From positions 621,017 to 685,016 of the forward strand of contig NZ_JXOJ01000002.1 of assembly GCF_001017125.1 (NCBI RefSeq): a stretch of 64,000 nucleotides of DNA, read 5' to 3'. Origin of the DNA: Methanoculleus sediminis. Lineage in GTDB: Archaea > Halobacteriota > Methanomicrobia > Methanomicrobiales > Methanoculleaceae. Below, in pieces: positions 35,689 to 44,627 of this stretch (position 1 is the first letter of the stretch; each line of letters opens with the position of its first letter). The notes under the pieces were generated by a model. It had not been told where the DNA came from. It ran no database searches and saw only the letters and a list, made by a program, of their open reading frames with translations. Both the position numbers and the translations under genes were made by a program.

Positions 35689-36120
35689 TCACTCGCTCTT
35701 CCGGCCCTGCAGTGCCGTTAAGTGCTCGTGCGCCCCTTCGACGACTCTTCTCGAGTTCGCGAAGGTGATCGTCTGCAGCGCCTCGTCGTAGGGGAGCCAC
35801 CGGTAGTCGATGTGCTCGTCCGAGAGCGTCACCTTCTCCTCCGGGGTCTCGATGAGGTAGTAGACGACCTCCTTGTAGACCGTATGCGCCCGACGCTGGA
35901 AGAAGTAGTGAACCTCCTCGCGGAACCCGGGGACGAACCCTGCGCGGGTGATCCCGGTCTCCTCCTCAAGTTCGCGGAGCACCGTCTCTTCCTCGCTCTC
36001 GCCGCGTATACCGTGCCCCTTCACCAGATCCCAGTGACCGGCCCCGTACTTCAGGATGAGGTACTGGAGATCCGCATCCCGTCGGACGACGACTGCCCCG
36101 CATGAACGCTCTTTTGCCAT
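35689..36120 (-). CDS. Nudix hydrolase, diadenosine tetraphosphatase-like
   Basis: A 143-aa single-domain Nudix enzyme with the Nudix box GIRGESEEETVLRELEEETGI near residues 36-56. It begins ERSCGAVVVRRD, typical of bis(5'-nucleosyl)-tetraphosphatases (ApaH-replacing type), and has GHWDLVKGHG before the box. It probably cleaves Ap4A or related alarmone nucleotides. It is 7 nt downstream of the uracil-DNA glycosylase gene on the same strand, which suggests a nucleotide-damage operon. Confidence 0.88.
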   Translation of the reverse strand: MAKERSCGAVVVRRDADLQYLILKYGAGHWDLVKGHGIRGESEEETVLRELEEETGITRAGFVPGFREEVHYFFQRRAHTVYKEVVYYLIETPEEKVTLSDEHIDYRWLPYDEALQTITFANSRRVVEGAHEHLTALQGRKSE

Positions 36121-36127
36121 GATCTCT

Positions 36128-36745
36128 TCAATCCTGTCTCGTGGAGTTTCCGGCCGCCGCGAGTTCGCGCCCGATGATCCGGAAGTCCTCTTCCAGGGAC
36201 TCCCGGTACCCCGGGTTATAGAGCGCGGCGGCAGGGTGGAGGGTGGGGATGAGGCGGACCGGGTGACCGAAGAGGAGGGCGGGGTAGACCGTCCCCCGGA
36301 TCTCCGTGATCCGGTCGAACTCGACCGGCAGGAACGAGAGGATATACCTGCTCGAGTGCCGGCCCAGCATCACGATCACCTTCGGCCTGATGATCCTGAT
36401 CTGCTCCTCGAGGTACGGGGTGCAGGCCAGGATCTCCTCGTCCCGGGGGTCGCGGTTCCCGGGCGGCCGGTGCTTGACGATGTTCGCGATGAAGACGTCG
36501 TCACGGGTCAGGCCGATACCCGATAGAAGGCCTTCGAGGAGTTTTCCCGCCCGGCCGACGAACGGCCTCCCGGTGAGGTCTTCCTGCTTTCCCGGTGCTT
36601 CGCCGATGAGCATGAGGCCAGCCCGGGGGTTCCCTTCTCCCGGGACTGCATGGTGGGTGTTCTCCCAGAGGGGGCATTTCCGGCATTCGCCGATGACGGC
36701 GGCAAGGTTCTCTATCGCTACGTTGCTCTCCGTCTCCTCTGCCAT
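36128..36745 (-). CDS. Uracil-DNA glycosylase, family 4 (4Fe-4S type)
   Basis: A 205-aa enzyme removing uracil from DNA. It has the Fe-S cysteines in ECRKCPLW near the N-terminus and the later CTPYLEEQIRIIRP, the active-site motif GEAPGKQEDLTGRPFVGRAG, KHRPPGNRDP, and the HPAA loop. The ATG at 36745 lies about 25-30 nt after a TTATACG promoter-like element. A start at 36787 would put 14 extra residues (MHKKVIRV...) before the conserved core. Confidence 0.9.
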   Translation of the reverse strand: MAEETESNVAIENLAAVIGECRKCPLWENTHHAVPGEGNPRAGLMLIGEAPGKQEDLTGRPFVGRAGKLLEGLLSGIGLTRDDVFIANIVKHRPPGNRDPRDEEILACTPYLEEQIRIIRPKVIVMLGRHSSRYILSFLPVEFDRITEIRGTVYPALLFGHPVRLIPTLHPAAALYNPGYRESLEEDFRIIGRELAAAGNSTRQD

Positions 36746-36970
36746 GCCCACACTATTGACAATAACTCGTATAACCTTCTTATGCATTGTGTTTTGGCGC
36801 CGGATTCTATCCTACCCGCCCGGGATCGGTCCGGGAGGGAGAGGGGCGGTGCCGGCCGTTCGGCTACGGTTCCCACCAGCCGGCGCGGCACCGTCTTCGT
36901 GCTTATAGAGGCCGGTCTCCGGGGAGGTGGTCCGGCACGGGTCTGACGAGTAGATGCGTGACACAGAAAT

Positions 36971-36980
36971 CGTTTATAGA
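36971..36980 (+). promoter_or_regulatory. TATA box of the lipoprotein operon
   Basis: CGTTTATAGA is centred about 25 nt before an ATG at 37000, so the mRNA probably starts at or next to that ATG. Confidence 0.4.
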
Positions 36981-36999
36981 GGGATGCCGAGTCTCAATC

Positions 37000-37113
37000 A
37001 TGACGTACAGCCTCCGGCAGCCGCCCCCGCCCGGATCGGGTACTACCGACGGGCGGGAACCGGCCAGAACCCCTCACGGGCACGACTCCACACCCGCGGA
37101 GAGAGCCGGATGA
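37000..37113 (+). CDS. Possible 37-aa leader peptide coupled to the lipoprotein gene
   Basis: A short frame, MTYSLRQPPPPGSGTTDG and on to AERAG. Its ATG lies at the predicted transcript start and its TGA overlaps the lipoprotein ATG (ATGA). This is the geometry of a leaderless uORF, although the sequence has no recognisable domain and may be chance. Confidence 0.25.
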   Translation: MTYSLRQPPPPGSGTTDGREPARTPHGHDSTPAERAG

Positions 37114-37694
37114 GACAGACTCTCGCTCTTCTCGCTGCGCTGCTGCTCCTGGCATTCGGGGCCGGATGCACCAGCACACCGGAAAACGTCACACCCGCCC
37201 CGGTCCTCCACTACGAGCGGGGGGACGTCTTGATCCCGATCAACACATCCAAGATTCCAGTGCGGGGATTCGACGCCAATGTCACGGAGGTTATCGAGAC
37301 CCTCCTCGCCGACCAGCGGGCCGGGGCCCTGCTTGAGGGCGGGTGGAAGATAGTCTCGGTTCGGACAGGTTTTGATTACGACTTGAAGACGCATGTCGAC
37401 GTAGAGTTCCGGAGCGATGAACCGTCACCGTCGTTCTTCATCGAAGTGGACGAACAGAAGGGGCACACCGGCTGGGGGCGCTGCAACGTCCCGCGCTGGC
37501 TTGGAGGCCCATTTGCAGGCCCCTACCCTGAGAACTATCACCAGAACTGGACGCCCAGAAGGGGCGTTGACTGGATCTATGTCTTCGATCACCACAACGA
37601 TCGGGTAGTGATGGTCTACAACGAAACGACGATCTTCTACCTCTACCCCTCGTACGGGAGAGAGTGGTATGAAAGCGTGGAGGCGTCAGGATGA
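37110..37694 (+). CDS. Predicted surface lipoprotein, copy 1 of a local family
   Basis: A 194-aa protein with a signal peptide and the lipobox AFGAGC (Cys about residue 20), then an exported domain. Shared family features are VLHYERGDV, PINTSKIPVRGFDANVTEVIE, LLADQRAGALLEGGWKI, SFFIEVDEQ and the C-terminal IFYLYPSYG. I know no function. GGAGAGA precedes the ATG. The stop overlaps the second copy (ATGA). Confidence 0.75.
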   Translation: MRQTLALLAALLLLAFGAGCTSTPENVTPAPVLHYERGDVLIPINTSKIPVRGFDANVTEVIETLLADQRAGALLEGGWKIVSVRTGFDYDLKTHVDVEFRSDEPSPSFFIEVDEQKGHTGWGRCNVPRWLGGPFAGPYPENYHQNWTPRRGVDWIYVFDHHNDRVVMVYNETTIFYLYPSYGREWYESVEASG

Positions 37695-38284
37695 AGCGGA
37701 TCTTCATTCTCTCCCTTACGCTGCTGCTCCTGGCGCTCGGGGCCGGGTGCATCGACTTCCCCGGGGCGAACGCCACGGAAAACGCTACCTCTCCCCCGGT
37801 CCTTCACTACGAGCGGGAAAACGTCTCGATCCCGATCAACACATCCGAGATCCCGGTGAGAACGTTCGATGTCAACGCAACAGAGGTGATCGAGATCGTC
37901 CTCGCCGACCAGCGGGCCGGGATTCTGTTTGAGGGCGGATGGCAGATCACCTCGATCCGGACGGGCTTTGAGGGGGAGGACCCGAACCGGGAGCACATCG
38001 ACGTGGAGTTCAGGAACGATGAACTGTCGCTGTCGTTCTTCATCGAAGTGGACGAATGGGAGAGGCAGACCGGCAGAGGACGTTGCAGCGCCACGATCTG
38101 GAGGGGGCACCCGTGGACGTCAGAACCCTTCCCCGAGGAGGAAGACTATCACCAGGTGGTAAACCCGTATATGGGCCTGTTTGTGGTCGTCGATCATCAC
38201 AACGAGAGGGTGTTGATGGCCTATGACGATACGACGATCTTCTACCTCTACCCCTCGTACGGGGATGCGACTGAATGGGAGTGA
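37691..38284 (+). CDS. Predicted surface lipoprotein, copy 2 of a local family
   Basis: A 197-aa paralogue of the preceding protein with lipobox LGAGC, PVLHYERENV, PINTSEIPVRTFDVNATEVIE, VLADQRAGILFEGGWQI, FFIEVDEWE and IFYLYPSYG. It is coupled to copy 1. A decayed third copy follows at 38474. Secreted and membrane-anchored; role unknown. Confidence 0.75.
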   Translation: MKRIFILSLTLLLLALGAGCIDFPGANATENATSPPVLHYERENVSIPINTSEIPVRTFDVNATEVIEIVLADQRAGILFEGGWQITSIRTGFEGEDPNREHIDVEFRNDELSLSFFIEVDEWERQTGRGRCSATIWRGHPWTSEPFPEEEDYHQVVNPYMGLFVVVDHHNERVLMAYDDTTIFYLYPSYGDATEWE

Positions 38285-38744
38285 CCGAAGCGGAACCGAC
38301 GCCCCTCTCCCCTCTCTCATGGAACAGGGTGATGTGAAAGCGTAGGGGAGGGCGATGCGGGAAAATGCAGGTTGCCGGAACGAGCATGGAACCACCATAG
38401 AAGGGAAACAAAATGAACAGAAAAGTGGGAATGCGGGCGCAAATCGTACCTGCAACCGGCGAGAGCCGGTTAAGTGAAGCAGATCTTCATTCTTTCCTTT
38501 GCACTGCTACTCCGGGGCGCGCTGTCTCTCCTGCACGGATCTGGCCCTGCGGCCAGTCCGCCACTCGCACCTGCAGGGCCGCGGACAGCCCTGCGGCCAG
38601 CCCGCCACTCAAAATTAATACCCCCGAAGGTGAACACTATATAGAATTTCCCGGCGAGCGTGCGGCCCGGTCTCGTCGGAGCGGCGGCGAACAGGGATAT
38701 CCAACCCGAGGCGAGGCTGCAGGACGAATGGAGCGATTTGTACA
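38285..38744. other. Intergenic region holding a lipoprotein-gene relic and the lysS promoter
   Basis: Apart from the relic at 38474-38644, this stretch has no supported gene. It holds a short direct repeat (GCCCTGCGGCCAG plus CCGCCACTC, twice near 38546 and 38589) and a TATA-like CTATATAGAA at 38637-38646 that may serve the LysRS gene with a leader of about 75 nt. Confidence 0.5.
38474..38644 (+). pseudogene. Relic of a third lipoprotein gene
   Basis: From a GTG the frame reads VKQIFILSFALLLRGALS, matching the signal peptide of copy 2 (MKRIFILSLTLLLLALG), then changes to unrelated Pro/Arg/Ala-rich sequence and stops after 56 codons. Similarity is clear in DNA as well (GAAGC-GATCTTCATTCT). 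The mature domain is lost. Confidence 0.6.
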
Positions 38745-40271
38745 ATGAGCGATATGGATCACACCTGTTTTGACACGGCAAAGATCGACAAGATACAGGA
38801 ACTGCGCGAACGCGGGGTGACGATCTACCCCTACACCTTCGACCGCAGGGATACCGTCACCGGGATCAAAGAGCGGTTCTCCACGATCGAGCACGAGAAG
38901 AGCGAGGAGGAGGTCAGCACCGCAGGGCGGGTCTACATCGTCCGCCAGCACGGCAAGACAATCTTCGCCGATATCGGAGACTCCGGGGGCCGGATACAGC
39001 TCTACCTGCGGAAGAACGACCTCGGCGAGGAGCAGTTCGAGCTTTTCAAGCAGTACGTCGACGCCGGGGACATCATCGGCGTCGTCGGCCACGTCTTCCG
39101 GACGAAGATGGGCGAGATCACCGTCTGGGTCGACCGGTTCGAACTCCTCACGAAATCGGTCTGCCCGCTTCCCGAGAAGTTCCACGGGCTCAAGAACGTC
39201 GAGATTCGCTACCGGCAGCGCTATCTCGACCTGATCATGAACGAAGAGAGCCGCGAGACCTTCCGGACGCGGAGCAGGATCATATCCCTTCTGCGGCAGT
39301 TCCTCTTCGAGCGGGACTACCTGGAGTTCGAGACGCCCACCCTGCAGCCGATCTACGGCGGCGCGAACGCCCGGCCGTTCACCACCCACCACAACGCCCT
39401 CGACCAGAAACTCTACCTCCGGATCGCCCCGGAACTCTACCTCAAACGCCTGGTCGTCGGCGGGTTTGAGAAGGTCTTCGAGATCGCGAAGAACTTCAGG
39501 AACGAAGACATCGACACCAACCACAACCCCGAGTTCACAATGGTGGAGATCTACGAGGCCTACCGCGACTACGACGACATGATGAACCTCACCGAGGAGA
39601 TCCTCTCCTATCTCGCGGAGAGGGTGCTCGGGACGACCGCCTGCTCGTTTGCGGGGCATGATCTGGACTTCTCCCGGCCCTGGCGCCGCCTCACGATGGA
39701 GGAGGCGGTGCGGGAGTACGCCGGGATCGACTTCCCGGCCATGAGCCTCGAAGAACTCCGCGCCTTCGGCCTCGAGCACTGCGTGGAGGGCTGCGAGAGC
39801 GCCACGACCCGGGGCGAGTACCTGGTGCTCTTCTTCGAGCACTTCGGCGAGAAGCACCTCATCCAGCCGACGTTCGTCTACGACTTCCCGATCGAGAACT
39901 CGCCGCTTGCAAAGAAGCACCGCGCGAAGGAAGGGCTGACGGAGCGGTTCGAACTCTTCATCGCCGGGATGGAGATGGCGAACGGCTTCTCGGAGTTAAA
40001 CGACCCCCTCGACCAGAAGTCCCGGCTCGAACTTCAGGACGCAAAGCGCCGGAGGGGCGATCTCGAAGCGCAGATGATCGACTACGACTTCATCAACGCG
40101 CTCGGCTACGGGATGCCCCCGACGGGCGGCGTCGGCATCGGGATCGACCGCCTGGTGATGCTCCTCACCGGCAAGGACTCGATCAAGGAGATCCTCCTCT
40201 TCCCGCAGATGAAGACCGCCGTCCCCGGGCAGAACGGGGACGGAGCGGAAGAGAGCGACAGGGAAGAGTGA
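38745..40271 (+). CDS. lysS: Lysyl-tRNA synthetase, class II
   Basis: A 508-aa enzyme charging tRNA-Lys. It has an N-terminal OB-fold anticodon-binding domain (VYIVRQHGKTIFADIGD) and a class II catalytic core: motif 2 region FEIAKNFRNEDIDTNHNPEFT with EIYEAY, and motif 3 GIGIDRLVMLLTGKDSIKE near the C-terminus. Many archaea use class I LysRS instead, so class II here is lineage-informative. Start ATG follows GGAGCGA. The YwbE-like gene follows 19 nt later. Confidence 0.96.
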   Translation: MSDMDHTCFDTAKIDKIQELRERGVTIYPYTFDRRDTVTGIKERFSTIEHEKSEEEVSTAGRVYIVRQHGKTIFADIGDSGGRIQLYLRKNDLGEEQFELFKQYVDAGDIIGVVGHVFRTKMGEITVWVDRFELLTKSVCPLPEKFHGLKNVEIRYRQRYLDLIMNEESRETFRTRSRIISLLRQFLFERDYLEFETPTLQPIYGGANARPFTTHHNALDQKLYLRIAPELYLKRLVVGGFEKVFEIAKNFRNEDIDTNHNPEFTMVEIYEAYRDYDDMMNLTEEILSYLAERVLGTTACSFAGHDLDFSRPWRRLTMEEAVREYAGIDFPAMSLEELRAFGLEHCVEGCESATTRGEYLVLFFEHFGEKHLIQPTFVYDFPIENSPLAKKHRAKEGLTERFELFIAGMEMANGFSELNDPLDQKSRLELQDAKRRRGDLEAQMIDYDFINALGYGMPPTGGVGIGIDRLVMLLTGKDSIKEILLFPQMKTAVPGQNGDGAEESDREE

Positions 40272-40290
40272 ACCCCCGCATTTTCAGGTC

Positions 40291-40485
40291 ATGAACGGAC
40301 GGAACAGGGCCGCCATCAAACCCGGGATGACGGTGGATATCGTACTCAAACGTGACCAGAAGACCGGCAAGCGCACCCGGGGCATCGTCGCCGAGATCCT
40401 GACGAACTCCTCTTTTCACCCCCACGGGATCAAGGTCCGGCTCCGGGACGGGCAGGTCGGGCGGGTGCAGGAGATCGTCGAATAG
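40291..40485 (+). CDS. YwbE-family small protein (DUF2196)
   Basis: A 64-aa protein with the family pattern KPGMTVDIVLKRDQKTGKRTRGIV and FHPHGIKVRL. Small basic SH3-like beta protein of unknown function, found alone in bacteria and archaea. It is probably co-transcribed with lysS and ends 2 nt before the convergent histidine kinase gene. Confidence 0.85.
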   Translation: MNGRNRAAIKPGMTVDIVLKRDQKTGKRTRGIVAEILTNSSFHPHGIKVRLRDGQVGRVQEIVE

Positions 40486-40487
40486 GG

Positions 40488-42368
40488 CTAGGCGGCCTTG
40501 CGGAGGGTGAACCGGACGGCCGTCCCCTCCTCCGGCCGCCCTTCCACCCGGTCGTCCGCCCATATCCTCCCGCCGTAGCGTTCGATGAGCATCCGGCAGA
40601 TGTAGAGGCCGAGACCCAGACCGGCAAGCGATCCGCTCCCCTTCTGGAAACGGCGGAAGAGTTCGCTCTTCACCGCGTCGGGGATGCCCGGCCCGCTATC
40701 CTCGACCGAGATCAGCACGTCCTCCCCGCGGTCTTCGACCCGGACGGCGATCTCGACCCCCGGCCCGCCGAACTTCACCGCGTTGCCGATGAGGTTCGCG
40801 AAGACCTCCGAGAGGAGGTCATCTGCAAGAACCGCAAGCGGGCGCCCTTCGTACCGGATTCGGATCGCGGGGTGGTTCGCGATCTCCGTGCGGACCACCG
40901 GATCCAGGTCCACCCGTGTCAACGGACTTCCGCTCTCCAGGGCCTCCCGGAGGGTGGCGACGGACCCGATGATCGCGGAACTCTGTTCAAGCCGGGAGAG
41001 CATCTTCTCGGCCATCTCCCGCCGTTCCCCTTCAAGCGCACCGACGAGGAGACGGGTATACCCGATAGCGACGGTGTTTGCATTGTTGATGTCGTGGACC
41101 ATGATGTCCAGAAAGAGCGTTGCCGCCCGGTTCGACTGCTCGAGGTCGGCAGTCCGTTCCCGGACCAGATCTTCAAGCCGGGTGCTGTAACCCCGTGCCG
41201 TCTCCTCCGAGGCGCGGAGACGCCGGATGTTCTCCTTAAGGGCGTCGACCATGGCATCGATGCTCTCTTCGAGACGGGTGAACTCCGCTCCCGCGGAGAC
41301 CCGGATCCGGTGATCGAGATCCCCCCGGGCTATGATGTTGACGTCGTCGACAATCTCCCGCACCGGACGGGTTATCTGCCGCGAGACCGGAACCGCGATG
41401 CAACAGGCGGCGAGGCTTGCGAAGAGCGCGAGGAGGGCATGAGTGAGGCGGATCCCGGCAAGCCGGGCATCGAGAGGAGCGGTACTGTAGGTCAACTCGA
41501 CGACCCGGCTCGCGTCCGAGGGGGATCCGGCAGCGGAGAGGTCGACAAGGACGTACCGGACGATCTTGCCCGCTACCGGATCCGTTATTGTCCGGTCCCG
41601 TTGCTCCTCATAGACCGCCCGGGCAACGAAATCGATGGCGGCGGGATCGGCCGGGCTCTCCGACTCGGTCGCATTGACGGATCTCCCGTAACGGTCGAAG
41701 ATCCGGATCCCTTCGAGCGCAGGGTTCAACCGCATCAGGTCGTCTTCGAGGGTCCGGTATTTCAGATCGAACCGGTCGGTCCCGATGGAACCGCAGACGA
41801 GCCCGAGCTCGAAGAGATAGCGGTGATCCGGCGAAGGCATGTAGGCGTACTTTCGCAACCGCCCGCTCGCCGGCTCCGCCACGATCCGGTCGGCCGTAAA
41901 CGAGTCACCGAGCCGGATCTCCGTTATCCGGTTATGGAAAGATGGAACTTCACGGAAATCGATGCCGAGATCAGGAGGGTAGGTGGTATATTCGATGACA
42001 CCCGCGTCGTTGATGATGTAGACGTCCATCTCCTCCCCGAGCTGCGCTCTGACGCGGGCAAGATCCATCTCTTCCGGATCCCCGCCCACCCGTTTGTATT
42101 CGGCCAGAACCGGGGTGAACGCCTCCTGCATCCGGTGGTCGAGCGTGCAGTCGAAGAGATTCAAGCCCGCATCCATAAGGCGTATCGACTGGACGGCACT
42201 CCTCTCCGTCTGCTCCCGGAGGTGATCCTCCTCGGCGATCAGGGCCCCCTCGACCTGCCGGTAGTCCAGAGCCGAGATCAGCCCGATCACCGGGAGCGTG
42301 ATCACGATCATGACGAGGATCAGGTGCGTACCGAATCGGAGCGGTCTTCCGCCCCCGACCGCCGTCAT
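40488..42368 (-). CDS. Membrane sensor histidine kinase, copy 2 of a coupled pair
   Basis: A 626-aa kinase. One N-terminal transmembrane helix, a long extracellular sensor (about residues 35-310, Cache-like, with EYTTYPPDLGIDF), a second helix, and a HAMP-like region (ITRPVREIVDDVNIIARGDL) precede a dimerisation helix with LFLDIMVHDINNANT near residue 420. The ATPase has N box NLIGNAVKFGG, G1 DSGPGIPDAV and G2 GLGLGLYICRML. The ATG at 42368 overlaps the stop of the other kinase and has GGAGGA upstream. No response regulator is adjacent. Confidence 0.9.
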   Translation of the reverse strand: MTAVGGGRPLRFGTHLILVMIVITLPVIGLISALDYRQVEGALIAEEDHLREQTERSAVQSIRLMDAGLNLFDCTLDHRMQEAFTPVLAEYKRVGGDPEEMDLARVRAQLGEEMDVYIINDAGVIEYTTYPPDLGIDFREVPSFHNRITEIRLGDSFTADRIVAEPASGRLRKYAYMPSPDHRYLFELGLVCGSIGTDRFDLKYRTLEDDLMRLNPALEGIRIFDRYGRSVNATESESPADPAAIDFVARAVYEEQRDRTITDPVAGKIVRYVLVDLSAAGSPSDASRVVELTYSTAPLDARLAGIRLTHALLALFASLAACCIAVPVSRQITRPVREIVDDVNIIARGDLDHRIRVSAGAEFTRLEESIDAMVDALKENIRRLRASEETARGYSTRLEDLVRERTADLEQSNRAATLFLDIMVHDINNANTVAIGYTRLLVGALEGERREMAEKMLSRLEQSSAIIGSVATLREALESGSPLTRVDLDPVVRTEIANHPAIRIRYEGRPLAVLADDLLSEVFANLIGNAVKFGGPGVEIAVRVEDRGEDVLISVEDSGPGIPDAVKSELFRRFQKGSGSLAGLGLGLYICRMLIERYGGRIWADDRVEGRPEEGTAVRFTLRKAA

Positions 42369-44254
42369 GGGTTGTCCTCCTCCGCCTTCCGAAGCGTAAA
42401 CCGGATGGCGGTGCCGCACTCCGGGCATCCCTCCACCCGGTTGTCCGCCCATATCCTTCCGCCGTAGCGTTCGATGAGCATCCGGCAGATGTAGAGACCG
42501 AGTCCCGTCCCCGCCGCGCCGTGGGTTCCCCGAACCAGCCGCTCGAAGAGTCGGACCTTTATCGCGTCCGGGATACCCGGTCCGGTATCCTCGACCGAGA
42601 CCAGCGCCTCCTCCCCGCGCTCTTCGACCCGGACGGTGGTCTCGACCGCCGGCCCGCCGTGCTTCGCCGCGTTGCCGATGAGGTTCGCAAAGACTTCTGA
42701 GAGGAGGTCGTCGGCGAGGACGGTGGCCGTGGTGCCGGAATACGTGATTCCCGTGACGGAAGAACGCTCTATCTCGGCCCTGATAACGGAATCAAGGTCG
42801 AGCGGACGAAGCGACGGCACGCCACCCTGAACCTGCTGGATGGTGTTGACGTTGTGGACGATCTCGATACTCTTCGTAAGCCCCTTCCTCGCCTTCCCGA
42901 GCAACTCGACCTCGGGCCCTCCCTCGAGTTCGGCGTGGAGAAGGTCGGCGTAGAGGTTTGCGACGTTGTTTGCGTTGTTGATATCGTGCCCCATGATGTC
43001 CAGGTAGAGGGTCGCCATCCGGTTGCACTCCTCGAGAGCGGCGGTCCGTTCCCGGACCTGCTCTTCGAGGACACGGCTGTGCCGGACGATCTCCTCCTCC
43101 GACTCCCGGAACTTTCGGATAGTCTCCTTCAAGGATCCGACCATCGCCGAGACGCTCTTTGCGAGGTGTACGAACTCCTCGTCCCCGCTCATCCGTATGG
43201 GCCGCTCCAGATCCCCGCGGGCGATGGCATCGACATCCTCGACAAGGATGCGTATCGGCCGCGTCAGGTGGTGCGCGGCGATGGCCGAGAGAGAGCCGAT
43301 GCAGAAGAACGCGATAAGGAGGACACCCGCATGCCGGTCGAACATTCCGGCGAGTTCCGCCTCCGCCCTCCTCGTGGTATAGGTCAGTTCTACGACCTGG
43401 CTCATGTCCGATGCATAATCGAGGTCGGCCATATCGACGAAGACGTAGCGTGTCAGTTCGCCTGCAGTGGCGTTCTCCACCTCGATCGTGGCCTTCTCCC
43501 GGTAAGCCTTGCGGACGAACTCCAGCCGGCGGTCGTCGTCGGGATGCACCTCCCCGGTGATCATCTCCCCCAGGCAGTCGAAGATCCGGATCTCGATAAC
43601 GTCCGGGTTTTCATCCACAAGTTCCCGGACGGTCTCCCGGTACTTCAGCGCTGTGCGGTACTGCTGAAACTCGGACTCCGCAAGGCCGAGTTCGAAGAGG
43701 TAGCGGTGATCCGGAGAAGGATGATACGCGTACTTCCGGAGTTCCCCTGACGAGATCTCGGAGACGACCCTGTCGGCAGCAAACGAGTCTCCAAGCCGGA
43801 TCTCTGTTAGCCGACCGTAAAACTCGGGCATTTGCCTGAAATCAAGGCCAAGGTCAGGAGGGTAGGTGGTATATTCGATGATACCCGAGTCGTTGATGAC
43901 ATAAAGATCCATCCTGCCCCCGAGTTCCTCCTTGACACCGGGGAGATCCATCTCTCCCGGATCCCTTCCCGCCCGCTCGTACTCGGCGATAAAAAGGTCG
44001 AATCCCCCCTCCATCTCCCGGTTCAACGTCTTATCGAAGAGTTTCAGCCCGGTGTCCACCAGGTTCACCGCGAGGACGATGCCGGACTCGGTCTGGTTCC
44101 GGGACTCTTCGGCATTCGCCTCCAGTTCCTGCCTGACCGCCGCCGAATCGACGATCGAGAGCAGGCAGACGACAGGGACCGTCGCGAGGAGAATCACAAG
44201 CAGAAGATAGACCATGAGCGGAAGCGACGGTCGCACGGGACTCTTCGCCGTCAT
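42365..44254 (-). CDS. Membrane sensor histidine kinase, copy 1 of a coupled pair
   Basis: A 629-aa paralogue of the downstream kinase with the same layout: helix at residues 10-35, extracellular sensor with EYTTYPPDLGLDF, second helix, HAMP (LTRPIRILVEDVDAIARGDL), phosphoacceptor helix LYLDIMGHDINNANN, and ATPase boxes NLIGNAAKHGG, DTGPGIPDAI and GTGLGLYICRML. The HDINN sequence replaces the usual HE-P motif of HisKA. The two genes are joined by an ATGA overlap, so the proteins are made in similar amounts and may form heterodimers. Confidence 0.9.
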   Translation of the reverse strand: MTAKSPVRPSLPLMVYLLLVILLATVPVVCLLSIVDSAAVRQELEANAEESRNQTESGIVLAVNLVDTGLKLFDKTLNREMEGGFDLFIAEYERAGRDPGEMDLPGVKEELGGRMDLYVINDSGIIEYTTYPPDLGLDFRQMPEFYGRLTEIRLGDSFAADRVVSEISSGELRKYAYHPSPDHRYLFELGLAESEFQQYRTALKYRETVRELVDENPDVIEIRIFDCLGEMITGEVHPDDDRRLEFVRKAYREKATIEVENATAGELTRYVFVDMADLDYASDMSQVVELTYTTRRAEAELAGMFDRHAGVLLIAFFCIGSLSAIAAHHLTRPIRILVEDVDAIARGDLERPIRMSGDEEFVHLAKSVSAMVGSLKETIRKFRESEEEIVRHSRVLEEQVRERTAALEECNRMATLYLDIMGHDINNANNVANLYADLLHAELEGGPEVELLGKARKGLTKSIEIVHNVNTIQQVQGGVPSLRPLDLDSVIRAEIERSSVTGITYSGTTATVLADDLLSEVFANLIGNAAKHGGPAVETTVRVEERGEEALVSVEDTGPGIPDAIKVRLFERLVRGTHGAAGTGLGLYICRMLIERYGGRIWADNRVEGCPECGTAIRFTLRKAEEDNP

Positions 44255-44399
44255 TTACGCATACACTCCGCTCCTCATGCGATACCCCCGGGGGCAGGAT
44301 CAATTCCTCAAGGAAGGGTATATCTGTAACTATATAGCATGAACGATTTTGACGCGAAAGAGGAAATTTGAACAGATCATTTCGTCGCGAGATGCCGGA

Positions 44400-44560
44400 G
44401 GGGGCAGGATCACGCCCCCCTGCAGACCGGGATCGGAGGGGAGCCCGACGGGCCGAAGGGTGCGACGGTTCACTAGAACCGGAGCATGAGAAGCCCGAAG
44501 GGCTTCGAGTCCGGAACTCGAGCACCGGAGATGCGGTGCAACTCCCGGGTGGAAACGCGG
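44400..44560 (+). repeat. Dispersed GC-rich hairpin element copy with three adjacent stems
   Basis: Three stems are consecutive: CGGTTC-ACTA-GAACCG (44466-44481), GAAGCCC-GAA-GGGCTTC (44490-44506) and CGAGT-CCGGA-ACTCG (44506-44520). The context GAGCATGAG(stem)GAG resembles GAATGAG(stem)GAG at 62790-62815. Confidence 0.55.
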
Positions 44561-44564
44561 TGCG

Positions 44565-44570
44565 AAAAAA
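44565..44570 (-). terminator. T-run terminator of the thermosome gene
   Basis: T6 on the minus strand, 58 nt after the thermosome stop. Confidence 0.4.
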
Positions 44571-44627
44571 GAGAGTGCCGGGCCCGGATCGCGGCCCCGG
44601 ATCGTATCGTGGGACGGTACGGTGATC

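Larger units (their letters stand above)
44255..44627. other. Gene-free region with adjacent hairpins
   Basis: No supported gene in 370 bp. The right part is the thermosome 3' flank. The middle carries a repeat element of the dispersed hairpin type. Confidence 0.6.

Noticed and set aside
38413-38748. A 111-aa plus-strand frame between the lipoprotein genes and lysS
   Set aside because: It runs across the relic in another frame, with no conserved features.
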